Notes: generated from the sequence alone by a model not told the origin. Positions 1-6,879 are shown, counted from the first letter of the stretch. The stretch is DNA of 33,199 bases from Candidatus Rokubacteria bacterium CSP1-6 (GCA_001443385.1 LDXP01000025.1:1-33199), one strand, 5' to 3'. Numbers and translations are program-made.

Positions 1-1755
1 CGGAATCGACTCCTGGCCGGTCAGGTAGCGCGCCGTCAGCGACCGGGCGTCCTTCAGGAACTCGGCGCGGCTTCCCGCGAACACGACCTCGCCGCCGCGC
101 TCGCCCGAGCCGGGGCCGAGCTCCACCAGGTAGTCGGCAGCGTCCATGAAGGTCCGGTCGTGCTCGACGACCACGACGGTGTTGCCGGCGTAGGCCAGCT
201 CCCGGCAGAGCTCGGCCAGGCGCGCGGTGTCGCGGGCGTGGAGGCCGATGGACGGCTCGTCGAGCACGTAGAGGGTTCCCACGAGCTGGGAGCCGAGCTG
301 GTTGGCCAGGTTGATCCGCTGGGCCTCGCCGCCGGAGAGCGTGCGCGTCTGGCGCGACAGGGTCAGATAGCTCAGGCCCACCCGGAGGAGAAAGCCGAGC
401 TTGGCGTGGAGCTGCTTCAGGATCTCGCGCGCCACGGCCTCCTCCCAGGCGCGGAGCCCGAGGCCGCGCAGAAAGCGCGCCAGCTCCTCCACCGTCAGGG
501 CTGTGCACTCGGCGATGGTGAGCCCGCCGACCTTCACCGCCAGGGCCTCGGCCTTGAGGCGGGCGCCCGAGCAGCGGGGGCAGGGGAACTGGCTCCGGTA
601 CCGCGAGAGGAAGACGCGTACGTGGAGCTTGTAGCGGTAGGTTTCCACCTCCTCAAAGAAGCCGCGGATCCCGGAGAAGTGTCGTTCTCCCTCCCGGAGC
701 CACTGCTTGTCCGCGTCCGTGAGGTCGGCGTACGGGCGCGAGACATCCAGGCCCCGGCGCTTGGCCGCCTTGAGGAGCTCCTTCTGGTACCAGCGCCCCG
801 AGGGATGGCTCCACGGCTCGACGGCGCCGTCGGCGAGGCTCTTCGACGGGTCGGGGACCAGGCGCGCCTCGTCGTAGCGGAGGATGTTGCCGAAGCCCTT
901 GCAGTCCGGGCAGGCGCCCAGGGGATGGTTGAACGAAAAGAGCAGCGGCTGGGGGCGCGCCAGGGTCAGGTTGCACTTGGGGCAGCGGAACTGCTGGGCG
1001 AACACGCGCGGCTCCCCCCCCAGGACCTCGACCTCCACCCGCCCGCCCCCTTCCCTGAAGGCCATCTCCATGGAGTCGCTGAGGCGCCCGCGCTGCTCGG
1101 GGGCGAGGATCACCCGGTCCAGGACCACGAGGATCTCGCGCGCTTCCGACAGATCCACATCGGGGGGCGGCGAGAGATCGAGCACGCGCCCGCCCACCTT
1201 CACGCGCGCGAAGCCGCGCTGGAGGAGGCTCGCCAGGAACTCGGTGGTTCCGGCGCCGCCCGTTCTGGCCCCCGGCGGCACGGCCAAGGGGAAGGCGAGG
1301 AGCGCGCGCTGGGCCGGGTGTTCGCGCAGGAGGGTGTCCACGACTGTCTCCGCCGTGTCGGAACCGCCCTCGGCGCCGCATTGAGGGCAGTGGACCCGGC
1401 CGATCTTCGCGAAGAGGAGCCGGAGGTAATCGTAGATTTCGGTGGCCGTGCCCACGGTGGAGCGCGCCGTCCGGACCGGATTCTTCTGTTCGATGGCGAT
1501 GGAGGGCCGGATCTGCTCGATGCGGTCCACGTCCGGGCGGTCCACGCGCTCCAGGAACATCCGGGCGTAGGTCGAGAGCGATTCGATGTAGCGCCACTGC
1601 CCCTCGGCGAAGAGCGTGTCGAAGGCCAGGGAGGACTTGCCCGAGCCGGAGACGCCCGTGATGACCGTCACGCGGTCGTGGGGAAGGGCCAGGGAGATGT
1701 TTTTCAGGTTGTTCTGCCTGGCTCCTTCGATGCGGAGCCAGAGGGGCTGGGGCAT
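1..1755 (-). CDS. uvrA: UvrA, excinuclease ABC subunit A (N-terminal ~585 residues; gene runs off the left edge)
   Basis: UvrA is the damage-sensing ATPase of nucleotide excision repair and acts in the cytoplasm with UvrB and UvrC. Reading leftward from ATG at 1755, the protein opens MPQPLWLRIEGARQNNLKNI. It then shows a Walker A (GVSGSGKSS, ~residue 30), the UvrA hallmark STVGTATEIYDYLRLL, zinc-binding CxxC pairs (CPQC near 125, CPKC and CPDC in the middle), the ABC signature LSGGEAQRINLANQLGS (~residue 485) and the Walker B VLDEPSIGLHARD. The second ABC half lies outside the window. A strong Shine-Dalgarno (AGGAGGT, plus-strand 1764-1770) sits 8 nt before the ATG and decides the start. The family call is certain. 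Some phyla encode several UvrA paralogues, so orthology to the main UvrA cannot be proven from this half. Confidence 0.95.
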   Translation of the reverse strand, partial: MPQPLWLRIEGARQNNLKNISLALPHDRVTVITGVSGSGKSSLAFDTLFAEGQWRYIESLSTYARMFLERVDRPDVDRIEQIRPSIAIEQKNPVRTARSTVGTATEIYDYLRLLFAKIGRVHCPQCGAEGGSDTAETVVDTLLREHPAQRALLAFPLAVPPGARTGGAGTTEFLASLLQRGFARVKVGGRVLDLSPPPDVDLSEAREILVVLDRVILAPEQRGRLSDSMEMAFREGGGRVEVEVLGGEPRVFAQQFRCPKCNLTLARPQPLLFSFNHPLGACPDCKGFGNILRYDEARLVPDPSKSLADGAVEPWSHPSGRWYQKELLKAAKRRGLDVSRPYADLTDADKQWLREGERHFSGIRGFFEEVETYRYKLHVRVFLSRYRSQFPCPRCSGARLKAEALAVKVGGLTIAECTALTVEELARFLRGLGLRAWEEAVAREILKQLHAKLGFLLRVGLSYLTLSRQTRTLSGGEAQRINLANQLGSQLVGTLYVLDEPSIGLHARDTARLAELCRELAYAGNTVVVVEHDRTFMDAADYLVELGPGSGERGGEVVFAGSRAEFLKDARSLTARYLTGQESIP

Positions 1756-1778
1756 CGGGTCAGACCTCCTGAGGTGTG

Positions 1779-1808
1779 ATTCTATCGCGCGGTCACGGCG
1801 CGGGGCAA
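1779..1808 (-). promoter_or_regulatory. Possible sigma-70 promoter for uvrA
   Basis: Read leftward there is TTGCCC (plus 1803-1808), an 18-bp spacer, and TAGAAT (plus 1779-1784). Transcription would begin about 15 nt before the Shine-Dalgarno of uvrA. The -10 matches 5 of 6 and the -35 matches 4 of 6. It lies between the start codon and the palindromic repeat. Confidence 0.35.
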
Positions 1809-1810
1809 TC

Positions 1811-1906
1811 ACCCCCCTCACCCTGCCTCTCCCCCGCGCGGGGGAGAGGAGAAGAGGTGCCCTCACCGCCCCCTCTCCCCGGGAGGGAGAGGGATGGGGT
1901 GAGGGT
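1811..1906. repeat. REP-like palindromic spacer repeat, copy A (two hairpins)
   Basis: The spacer between uvrA and the DUF554 gene holds two GC-rich palindromes. The first is a perfect 24-nt palindrome at 1826-1849 (CCTCTCCCCCGC and its complement). The second has outer arms CCCTCACC (1860-1867) and GGTGAGGG (1898-1905) enclosing CCCTCTCCC and GGGAGAGGG-type inner arms. The same words recur at 3661-3730 and 15260-15297, always between genes. No T-tract follows, so a simple intrinsic terminator is not supported. Confidence 0.8.
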
Positions 1907-1909
1907 GTA

Positions 1910-2587
1910 TCACCTGGCGAGGGCGGCGAGGGCGGCGGCGATGGGGAGCGCCGGCAGGAAGTTGGCGATCCTGAGCCGGCGGATCTCCAACAGGAGCAGC
2001 CCGATCCCCAGGATCAGCGCGCCCCCCGTCCCGGTGACCTCGTTCAGGATCCGCTCGTCGAGCAGGAAGGTGAGCTGGCTGCCCAGCAGCGTGAGGCCTC
2101 CCTGGACGATCAGCACGGTGAGGGAGGAGAAGAGGACGCCCACCCCCAGGCTGGAGGCGAACGCCACCGACGCCGCGCCGTCGAGCACGGACTTGGCGTA
2201 GAGGACGTCCACGTTGCCGTCGATCCCGGCCTGGATCGAGCCCACGATCGTCATGGGACCGACGCAGTAGACGAGGCTCGCGGTGACGAACCCCGCCACG
2301 AAGCGGCCCTCCGTGGAGCCCGTGCGGGCCTTGAGCCAGGCGCCGCCGGCCTCGAGGCGCCGTTCCAGATTCCACCACTCGCCGAGGAGCCCGCCGATGA
2401 CGAGGCTCCCGATGACGATCGGCATGTTCCTCGCCTTGAGCGCCAGGCCCACGCCGATCAGGATCGTGGCGAGGCCGAGGCCGTCGGTGATGATCCCGCG
2501 AAGGCGCTCCGGCAGGCGGTGGCCCACGAGGAGCCCGAGGCCGCCTCCGAGGAGCACCGCGGCGACGTTGACGAAGGTCCCTTTCAC
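1910..2587 (-). CDS. DUF554 family integral membrane protein
   Basis: This 225-residue protein is almost wholly hydrophobic, with about six or seven Gly/Leu-rich membrane spans. It has the DUF554 layout: an N-terminal GTFVNVAAVLLGGGLG, a central CVGPMTIVGSIQAG stretch and GGALILGIGLLLLEIRRLR near the end. The substrate is unknown; the family is annotated as putative transporters. The start is GTG at 2587, the right place for the conserved N-terminus. There is no Shine-Dalgarno before it, and a good -10 lies only 8 nt upstream, so the transcript is probably leaderless. It is divergent from perR and shares its -35 element. The 3' end abuts repeat copy A. Confidence 0.88.
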   Translation of the reverse strand: MKGTFVNVAAVLLGGGLGLLVGHRLPERLRGIITDGLGLATILIGVGLALKARNMPIVIGSLVIGGLLGEWWNLERRLEAGGAWLKARTGSTEGRFVAGFVTASLVYCVGPMTIVGSIQAGIDGNVDVLYAKSVLDGAASVAFASSLGVGVLFSSLTVLIVQGGLTLLGSQLTFLLDERILNEVTGTGGALILGIGLLLLEIRRLRIANFLPALPIAAALAALAR

Positions 2588-2595
2588 GGCGCTTC

Positions 2596-2625
2596 AGTAT
2601 AGGCGAGGGGTTTTCCCCTTGACAA
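2596..2625 (-). promoter_or_regulatory. Promoter of the DUF554 gene, sharing its -35 with perR
   Basis: Read leftward: TTGTCA (plus 2620-2625), an 18-bp spacer, and TATACT (plus 2596-2601), each 5 of 6 matches to consensus. The predicted start of transcription (~2589) is one or two bases before the GTG at 2587. Within the spacer is GGGGTTTTCCCC (2607-2618), a perfect inverted repeat that could bind a regulator. Confidence 0.6.
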
Positions 2626-2647
2626 CCCCGCCGGCCTTCCGTATGCT
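2619..2647 (+). promoter_or_regulatory. Promoter of perR
   Basis: A consensus TTGACA (2619-2624), a 17-bp spacer and TATGCT (2642-2647) form a strong sigma-70-type promoter. The -35 lies on top of the opposing DUF554 -35. Transcription would start near 2654, inside the operator and about four bases before the ATG. Confidence 0.7.
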
Positions 2648-2653
2648 CCTTTT

Positions 2654-2672
2654 CGTAATGAGAATCATTCCT
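2654..2672. promoter_or_regulatory. Fur/PerR-type operator over the perR start codon
   Basis: The 19 bases CGTAATGAGAATCATTCCT match the classical Fur box GATAATGATAATCATTATC at 13 of 19 positions and contain the perfect inverted repeat AATGA-GAA-TCATT. The site covers the predicted +1 and the start codon, which suggests negative autoregulation by the gene product. Confidence 0.7.
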
Positions 2673-3143
2673 AACAATAGTTCAAACGGCCTAGGCCCGG
2701 AGGCGCTCCGGCGTCGCGGCCTACGGCTCACGGGGCCCAGGCGGCTCATCCTGGAAGTGGTCCAGAGCACCGACCTCCATCCCACCGCCGAGTGGGTCTA
2801 CCGGAAGGTCCGCCGGCGCCTTCCCCGCGTGAGCCTGGGCACCGTGTATCGCAACCTGCGGCTGCTCGTGGACGAGGGGATCGTCGAGGAACTGCGCGGC
2901 TCCCCCGGCCGCCACGCCGGCAAGGCCCGGTTCGACGGCAACGCCAGCGTTCACCACCACTTCACGTGCTCCGACTGCGGCAGGATTCATGACCTGACCG
3001 CGCCGGTGGACCCGTCCCTCGACCGGCGGATGGCCGTCCGGACAGGTCTTTCCATCTCGCACCATCGCATCGAGTTCTACGGTCGCTGCCCGGCCTGCCA
3101 GGCCCGGCAGGGACCCCGGCGCCGGGCCCGGAACCGCCGGTAG
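2658..3143 (+). CDS. perR: PerR-type peroxide-sensing Fur-family repressor
   Basis: This 161-residue protein has a winged helix (LRLTGPRRLILEVV, then VSLGTVYRNLRLL) and a C-terminal dimerisation domain. From the start at 2658 the likely regulatory metal ligands are H41, D93, H99, H101 and D112. They keep the spacing of Bacillus subtilis PerR H37, D85, H91, H93 and D104, the residues of peroxide sensing by histidine oxidation. A structural Cys4 zinc site is present (C104, C107 and the CPAC pair), and the GLSISHHRIEFYG segment is PerR-like. The frame is open far upstream, but the promoter and operator place the start at 2658 (ATG 2643 is the alternative). No Shine-Dalgarno is visible, so it is probably leaderless. 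Rubrerythrin follows 39 nt later, a classical PerR target. Fur or Zur function is less likely but not excluded. Confidence 0.85.
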   Translation: MRIIPNNSSNGLGPEALRRRGLRLTGPRRLILEVVQSTDLHPTAEWVYRKVRRRLPRVSLGTVYRNLRLLVDEGIVEELRGSPGRHAGKARFDGNASVHHHFTCSDCGRIHDLTAPVDPSLDRRMAVRTGLSISHHRIEFYGRCPACQARQGPRRRARNRR

Positions 3144-3182
3144 CGTTCGCTCACCCCACACACACCCAAGGAGGAAGACGTC

Positions 3183-3632
3183 ATGGCAGGAAAGAGTCTC
3201 AAGGGAACCAAGAGCCACAACAACCTCAAGGATGCCTTTGGCGGGGAGTCGATGGCGAATCGCCGGTACCTGTATTTCGCCCGGGCCGCCGACATCGAGG
3301 GCTTCCCGGACATCGCCGGCCTCTTCAAGGACACCGCGGACGCCGAGACCGGCCACGCCTTCGGCCACATGGACTTCTTGAAGGAAGTCGGCGACCCGGC
3401 CACGGGCGTGCCCTTCGGGAAGACCGAGGCCAACCTGAAATCGGCGGTCGAGGGCGAGACCTACGAGTATACGCAGATGTATCCGGGTATGGCGAAGACC
3501 GCCCGGGAGGAAGGGCTCCCCGAACTGGCCGAGTGGTTCGAGACGCTCGCCAAGGCCGAGAAGTCCCACGCCGGCCGTTTCACCAAGGGCCTGAAGCAGA
3601 TCGCCGGCAAAGAACCCGCGGACGCCATCTAG
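3183..3632 (+). CDS. Rubrerythrin-family diiron protein without rubredoxin domain
   Basis: The 149-residue ferritin-like four-helix protein carries the diiron ligand set: E22, E55xxH58, E92 with E95, and E126xxH129. Full rubrerythrins reduce H2O2 to water and end in a rubredoxin domain (two CxxC) that feeds electrons to the diiron site. Here the chain stops right after the fourth helix and has no cysteine at all, so an external electron donor is needed. AAGGAGGAAG at 3168-3177 is a strong Shine-Dalgarno. It lies downstream of perR, and after a 108-nt spacer come an Fe-S protein, DUF3501 and cytochrome c genes that could supply electrons. A peroxidase role is inferred from family and context. 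Confidence 0.93.
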   Translation: MAGKSLKGTKSHNNLKDAFGGESMANRRYLYFARAADIEGFPDIAGLFKDTADAETGHAFGHMDFLKEVGDPATGVPFGKTEANLKSAVEGETYEYTQMYPGMAKTAREEGLPELAEWFETLAKAEKSHAGRFTKGLKQIAGKEPADAI

Positions 3633-3660
3633 ACGCGCCTCTCACCTCTTCTCCTCTCCC

Positions 3661-3730
3661 CCCCTCACCCTGCCCTCTCCCCCTCAGGGGGAGAGGATGA
3701 AGGTGAGGGGATTATAAGTGGGGTGAGGGG
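3661..3730. repeat. REP-like palindromic spacer repeat, copy B
   Basis: Nested inverted repeats: outer arms CCCCTCACC (3661-3669) and GGTGAGGGG (3702-3710), inner arms CCTCTCCCCC (3674-3683) and GGGGGAGAGG (3687-3696) with loop TCA. A further half copy, GGGGTGAGGGG, reaches 3730, and its G-rich end acts as the Shine-Dalgarno-like sequence of the next gene. The same family occurs at 1811 and 15260. It may modulate the rubrerythrin/Fe-S gene boundary. Confidence 0.8.
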
Positions 3731-3740
3731 GGCCAGTGCG

Positions 3741-5006
3741 ATGACACTCGATATTCGTTCTGAGGCCTTCTGGGAGCTTCCCAAGGTGGAGCAGGAGCTC
3801 CGCCGGGTCTACGACATCTGCAACGGCTGCCGCCGCTGCATCACGCTCTGCCCCTCGTTCAAGGATCTGTTCGTGAGCCTCGACACCGAGGAGGTGGACG
3901 GCGACGCCGAGAAGCTCGCGCCCGGGGCCCTCAAGCGGGTGGTGGATCTCTGCTATCAGTGCAAGCTCTGCTACAACCACTGCCCCTACACCCCGCCGCA
4001 CCGCTGGCAGGTGGATTTCCCGCGCCTCATGCTGCGGGCGCGGGCGGCGGAGGCGAAGCAGCGCGGGGTCTCGCTCCAGGACCGGTTCCTCGGCAACACC
4101 GACCTCGTGGGACGCCTCGGGACCCTGACGGCGCGGCTCGCCAACTGGGCCAACACGCTTGCCCCCCACCGCGCCTTCCTCCAGGCCGTCGTGGGGCTTC
4201 ACCGGCGCCGGAACCTTCCCTCCTTCGCCCGTGAGCGGTTTTCGGCGTGGTTCTCCCGGCGCCGGCCTGTGTCGTTCGTCCCTCAGGCCAAGGTGGCGCT
4301 TTTCGCGACGTGCACCGTGGAGTACAACGATCCGGCCGTCGGTAAGGCCGCGGTGGCTGTCCTCGAGCGGAACCGGGTGGACGTCGCGCTTCCCCCGCAG
4401 CGCTGCTGCGGCATGCCGTACCTGGACGGGGGGGCCGTGAAGGAGGCTCAGGCGCTCATCCGCGAGAACGTGAAGGCGCTGGCGGCGGCGGTCCGGGAAG
4501 GGCGCGAGATCGTGGTGCCGGGGCCGACGTGCAGCTACATGCTCAAGCAGGAGTACCCGTGGCTCGACGGCTCCGACGACGCCCGGCTGGTCGCGAGCCA
4601 TACCCGGGATCTCTTCGAGTACCTGATGCGGCTCCACGCCGACGGCAAGCTCGACACCAACTTCTCGAAACGTCCGGGCAAGGTGGCCTACCACCTGCCT
4701 TGCCACCTCAAGGCGCAGAACCTCGGGACGAAGTCGGCCGATCTGCTTCGGCTGATCCCGGGAAGCGAGGTGGAGGTGATCGAGCGGTGCTCGGGCGTGG
4801 ACGGGACCTGGGGGTTGAAGAAGGAATATTACGAGCTCTCCCTCAAGGTCGCGGAGCCGCTCTTCAAAGACGTCCAGGCCGCGCGGCCCGACCGGGTCGC
4901 CAGCGACTGCCCGCTGGCGGCGCTCCAGATCGCCCAGGGGACGGGCGCTGCGCCCCGGCATCCTATCCAGATCGTTGCCGAAGCCTACGGGGTGACTCCC
5001 GAATGA
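3741..5006 (+). CDS. GlpC/HdrD-like Fe-S oxidoreductase (two [4Fe-4S] motifs, two CCG domains)
   Basis: The 421-residue protein has two ferredoxin-type cluster motifs near the N-terminus (CNGCRRCITLCP and CYQCKLCYNHCP). These are followed by two cysteine-rich CCG-type domains as in GlpC and heterodisulfide reductase subunit D. The first keeps RCCGMPYLDGG. The second reads HLPCHLKAQNLG and later RCSGVDGTWG, so its paired cysteine is Ser. There are no membrane spans or signal peptide, so it probably acts in the cytoplasm or at the inner membrane face, passing electrons between a quinone or cytochrome and a partner. ATG 3741 is chosen after the G-rich GAGGGGGG; a GTG at 3723 lies inside the repeat. 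The next gene overlaps by 4 nt. Its proposed role as donor to the upstream rubrerythrin is inference. Confidence 0.9.
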   Translation: MTLDIRSEAFWELPKVEQELRRVYDICNGCRRCITLCPSFKDLFVSLDTEEVDGDAEKLAPGALKRVVDLCYQCKLCYNHCPYTPPHRWQVDFPRLMLRARAAEAKQRGVSLQDRFLGNTDLVGRLGTLTARLANWANTLAPHRAFLQAVVGLHRRRNLPSFARERFSAWFSRRRPVSFVPQAKVALFATCTVEYNDPAVGKAAVAVLERNRVDVALPPQRCCGMPYLDGGAVKEAQALIRENVKALAAAVREGREIVVPGPTCSYMLKQEYPWLDGSDDARLVASHTRDLFEYLMRLHADGKLDTNFSKRPGKVAYHLPCHLKAQNLGTKSADLLRLIPGSEVEVIERCSGVDGTWGLKKEYYELSLKVAEPLFKDVQAARPDRVASDCPLAALQIAQGTGAAPRHPIQIVAEAYGVTPE

Positions 5007-5590
5007 AAAAGCTGGAACTGTCGGACGTCAAGAACATCTACGAGTACGAGAAGGTGCGCGAGGAGATGTGCCGGCGCATCATCGACCTGAAGCGCCGGCG
5101 CCGGGTGCAGGTCGGCAAGTATCTCTGCTTCGTCTTCGAGAACCGTGAGACCGCCCTCTTCCAGATCCAGGAGATGTGCCGGGTCGAGCGGATCGTGGAC
5201 GAGGCCAAGATCCGGGAAGAGGTCGAGGTCTATAACGATCTGATCCCGGGCGAAAACGAGCTGTCGGCGACGCTGCTCATCGAGATCGAGGATAGGGCGG
5301 AGATCCAGCCCGTCCTGGACCGGCTGATGGGGATCGACGCCGGGGAGCACGTGTGGATCCAGGTGGGGAAGGACTATGCGATTCCCGCGAAGTTCGAGCC
5401 CGGCCACTCCGACGCGGACCGCGGCAAGCTCAGCGCGGTCCACTTCATCCGCTTCGCCTTTCCTCCCGGAGCGATCGAGGCCTTCAAGAAGCAGGACGCC
5501 TATCTGGTGGTGGATCACCCCCGGGAGAAGGCCCGGACGCGAATCCCCGACGAGGTCAAGACCTCGCTTTTTGACGACTTCACTTCATGA
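5003..5590 (+). CDS. DUF3501 family protein
   Basis: This 195-residue soluble protein opens MKKLELSDVKNIYEYEKVRE and contains RRRVQVGKYLCFVFENRET and LLIEIED-type segments. I recognise it as DUF3501, a family of unknown function. There are two cysteines near the N-terminal third plus one in EMCRVER, with no recognisable metal motif. The ATG overlaps the stop of the Fe-S gene (ATGA, 5003-5006), and its own stop overlaps the start of the cytochrome gene in the same way (5587-5590). This tight coupling argues that it works with, or matures, the Fe-S oxidoreductase. From memory DUF3501 recurs beside rubrerythrin and GlpC-like genes in other bacteria; I cannot verify that here. Confidence 0.85.
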   Translation: MKKLELSDVKNIYEYEKVREEMCRRIIDLKRRRRVQVGKYLCFVFENRETALFQIQEMCRVERIVDEAKIREEVEVYNDLIPGENELSATLLIEIEDRAEIQPVLDRLMGIDAGEHVWIQVGKDYAIPAKFEPGHSDADRGKLSAVHFIRFAFPPGAIEAFKKQDAYLVVDHPREKARTRIPDEVKTSLFDDFTS

Positions 5591-5895
5591 AGCGCTGGCC
5601 CTGGCTGTTGCCGGCCTTCGCATTGGCACTGGCCGCGTGCGCGCAGGAGGGAGGGCCGGCCGGCCGCGGCCGGCAGGTCTACCTGGCCCAGTGCACCGCC
5701 TGCCATAACAGCGACCCGTCGAAGAACGGACCGCTGGGGCCGGCGATCAAAGGCTCGTCGCGCGAGCTGCTCGAGGCGCGGGTGCTACGCGGGGCGTACC
5801 CGCCTGGCTACAAGCCGAAGCGGGGCACGGCCATCATGCAACCCATGCCCCAGCTGGCCTCCGCGCTCGACGAGCTAGCGGCGTTCTTAAAATAA
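5587..5895 (+). CDS. Small class I cytochrome c, predicted lipoprotein
   Basis: The 102-residue precursor has a signal peptide (KRWPWLLPAFALALAACAQ) whose LAAC looks like a lipobox, so the mature protein would be lipid-anchored outside the inner membrane. The heme c site is CTACH. The Met-rich segment IMQPMPQL near the C-terminus offers the axial Met. It ends with the typical final helix LDELAAFLK. Translation is coupled to DUF3501 by a 4-nt overlap. Its 3' end overlaps the convergent PuuD-like gene by 9 nt. It may be the electron carrier of the Fe-S/DUF3501 unit, or functionally the missing cytochrome domain of the PuuD-like protein. Confidence 0.9.
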   Translation: MKRWPWLLPAFALALAACAQEGGPAGRGRQVYLAQCTACHNSDPSKNGPLGPAIKGSSRELLEARVLRGAYPPGYKPKRGTAIMQPMPQLASALDELAAFLK

Positions 5896-6609
5896 AATTT
5901 CGAAGAGCAGGTAGAAGATCGCCGTGAGGATGAACCCCGCCCAGAGCGTGCCCTTGATCGTGGCGAGCGGCTTGGCCGTCCCCTGACCCGGCGTCGCCCA
6001 CAGCGCGTTGGCCTCGATCAGCAGGATGATGACCGCCGAGATCATCGCCATGGCGATCTTCGGGCCTCGAGAGAAGTTCTCGGCGAGGTCCGGAAGGTGG
6101 CTGGCCGCGCCCATGAAGAAGAGCATCGGGATGGAGAAGAGGACATTGGTCCGCGAGGCGACTCCCGCGCGGCCTCCCGCCCCGGCCGCCGCCGGATTGG
6201 CGGGCCTGCCCGCGGCGGTGTCGATGGCGTTGGCGATCACGATCTTCTGCTTCGGCCAGATCACGAACCAGACGTTGGCCCACATGAAGGACCCGAGGAT
6301 TCCGCCCAGGAAGATCGCCCAGCCGTAGGAGGTGGCGAAGAACTCCCTCACCCCGCCGAACTGTCCCATCCGGTGGAGCAGGTAGAGCCAGCCGGAGACG
6401 AAGGTGACCATGGCGCCCCAGCGGAACCACCAGAGCGCGCGGGGAACCAGTTTCTGAATCGCGCCGCTCCGCACGGGAGGTTCCGTTTCGGCGAAGAATG
6501 GGGTCTGAACGAAATTGAAGTAGTAGAGGATGCCGATCCAGGTGATGCCCGCCAGGAAGTGAATCCACCGCAGGAGAAAGAGCCACCCTTCTGTGCCCGC
6601 AAGTGCCAT
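5887..6609 (-). CDS. PuuD-like urate oxidase N-terminal domain membrane protein (no cytochrome domain)
   Basis: The 240-residue protein has about six membrane segments, opening WLFLLRWIHFLAGITWIGILYYFNFV, followed by a WWFRWGAMVTFVSGWLYLL span and MWANVWFVIWPKQK. This matches the membrane part of PuuD, the cytochrome-linked urate hydroxylase (Urate_ox_N/DUF989). PuuD carries a C-terminal cytochrome c domain of about 100 residues; this protein stops before it. Conserved His and Trp residues in the spans could bind heme b. GGAGGAGAG lies 6 nt before the ATG at 6609. It is probably co-transcribed with the acidic protein gene 24 nt upstream. No purine genes are nearby, so urate as substrate is doubtful; a respiratory-chain-linked oxidase or scaffold role is equally possible. 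Confidence 0.78.
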   Translation of the reverse strand: MALAGTEGWLFLLRWIHFLAGITWIGILYYFNFVQTPFFAETEPPVRSGAIQKLVPRALWWFRWGAMVTFVSGWLYLLHRMGQFGGVREFFATSYGWAIFLGGILGSFMWANVWFVIWPKQKIVIANAIDTAAGRPANPAAAGAGGRAGVASRTNVLFSIPMLFFMGAASHLPDLAENFSRGPKIAMAMISAVIILLIEANALWATPGQGTAKPLATIKGTLWAGFILTAIFYLLFEILF

Positions 6610-6633
6610 AGATTCTCTCCTCCGCGTGGGGGG

Positions 6634-6792
6634 TTAGTCGTCCTCGTCCTCTACTAGATCCTCGTCTTCCAGGTCCTCGCCTTCCTCGTCGTCGAAGTCG
6701 TCGTCGAAATCCTCGTCCTCGTCGTCGAGGTCGTCATCCTTGACCTCTTCCTCGTCGCCGTTATCCCACAGCCGCTCCGGGAGCCGCGCCAT
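6634..6792 (-). CDS. 52-residue extremely acidic protein of unknown function
   Basis: ATG at 6792 follows GGAGGGG on the minus strand, giving a protein that opens MARLPERLWDNGDEEEVKDD and ends in runs of Asp and Glu. By my count 33 of 52 residues are Asp or Glu and only four are Arg or Lys. Such tails are seen in RNA polymerase delta-like proteins, DNA mimics and cation-binding proteins, but there is no fold signature. It has its own strong promoter and lies 24 nt before the PuuD-like gene. A longer in-frame reading upstream of 6792 crosses the promoter and is not credible. Confidence 0.6.
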   Translation of the reverse strand: MARLPERLWDNGDEEEVKDDDLDDEDEDFDDDFDDEEGEDLEDEDLVEDEDD

Positions 6793-6841
6793 AACGCCCC
6801 TCCGAGTCGCTCCCAACTTGACTTTCCAATATTTTGGCCGA

Positions 6842-6869
6842 ATTATAGCAAATGGTCCAACGCTGTCCA
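6842..6869 (-). promoter_or_regulatory. Promoter of the acidic-protein/PuuD-like operon
   Basis: Read leftward: TGGACA (plus 6864-6869), a 16-bp spacer and a perfect TATAAT (plus 6842-6847). Transcription would start near 6835, giving a leader of about 43 nt to the ATG at 6792 with a good Shine-Dalgarno. The promoter starts only about 10 bp upstream of the tRNA gene. Confidence 0.65.
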
Positions 6870-6879
6870 CGGGATTTTA

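Noticed and set aside
160-1779. 539-codon open frame on the plus strand opposite uvrA
   Set aside because: It is antisense to clear UvrA motifs, and its Ala/Arg/Glu-rich translation matches no family; long antisense frames are expected at this GC content.
2283-2657. N-terminal extension of the perR frame
   Set aside because: It would run antisense through the DUF554 gene and across the perR promoter and operator; the Fur-family fold starts just after 2658.
6818-6849. Possible tRNA-Met promoter TTGACT with TATAGC
   Set aside because: The spacer would be 20 bp and the -10 matches only 4 of 6; the minus-strand promoter at the same place is much better.
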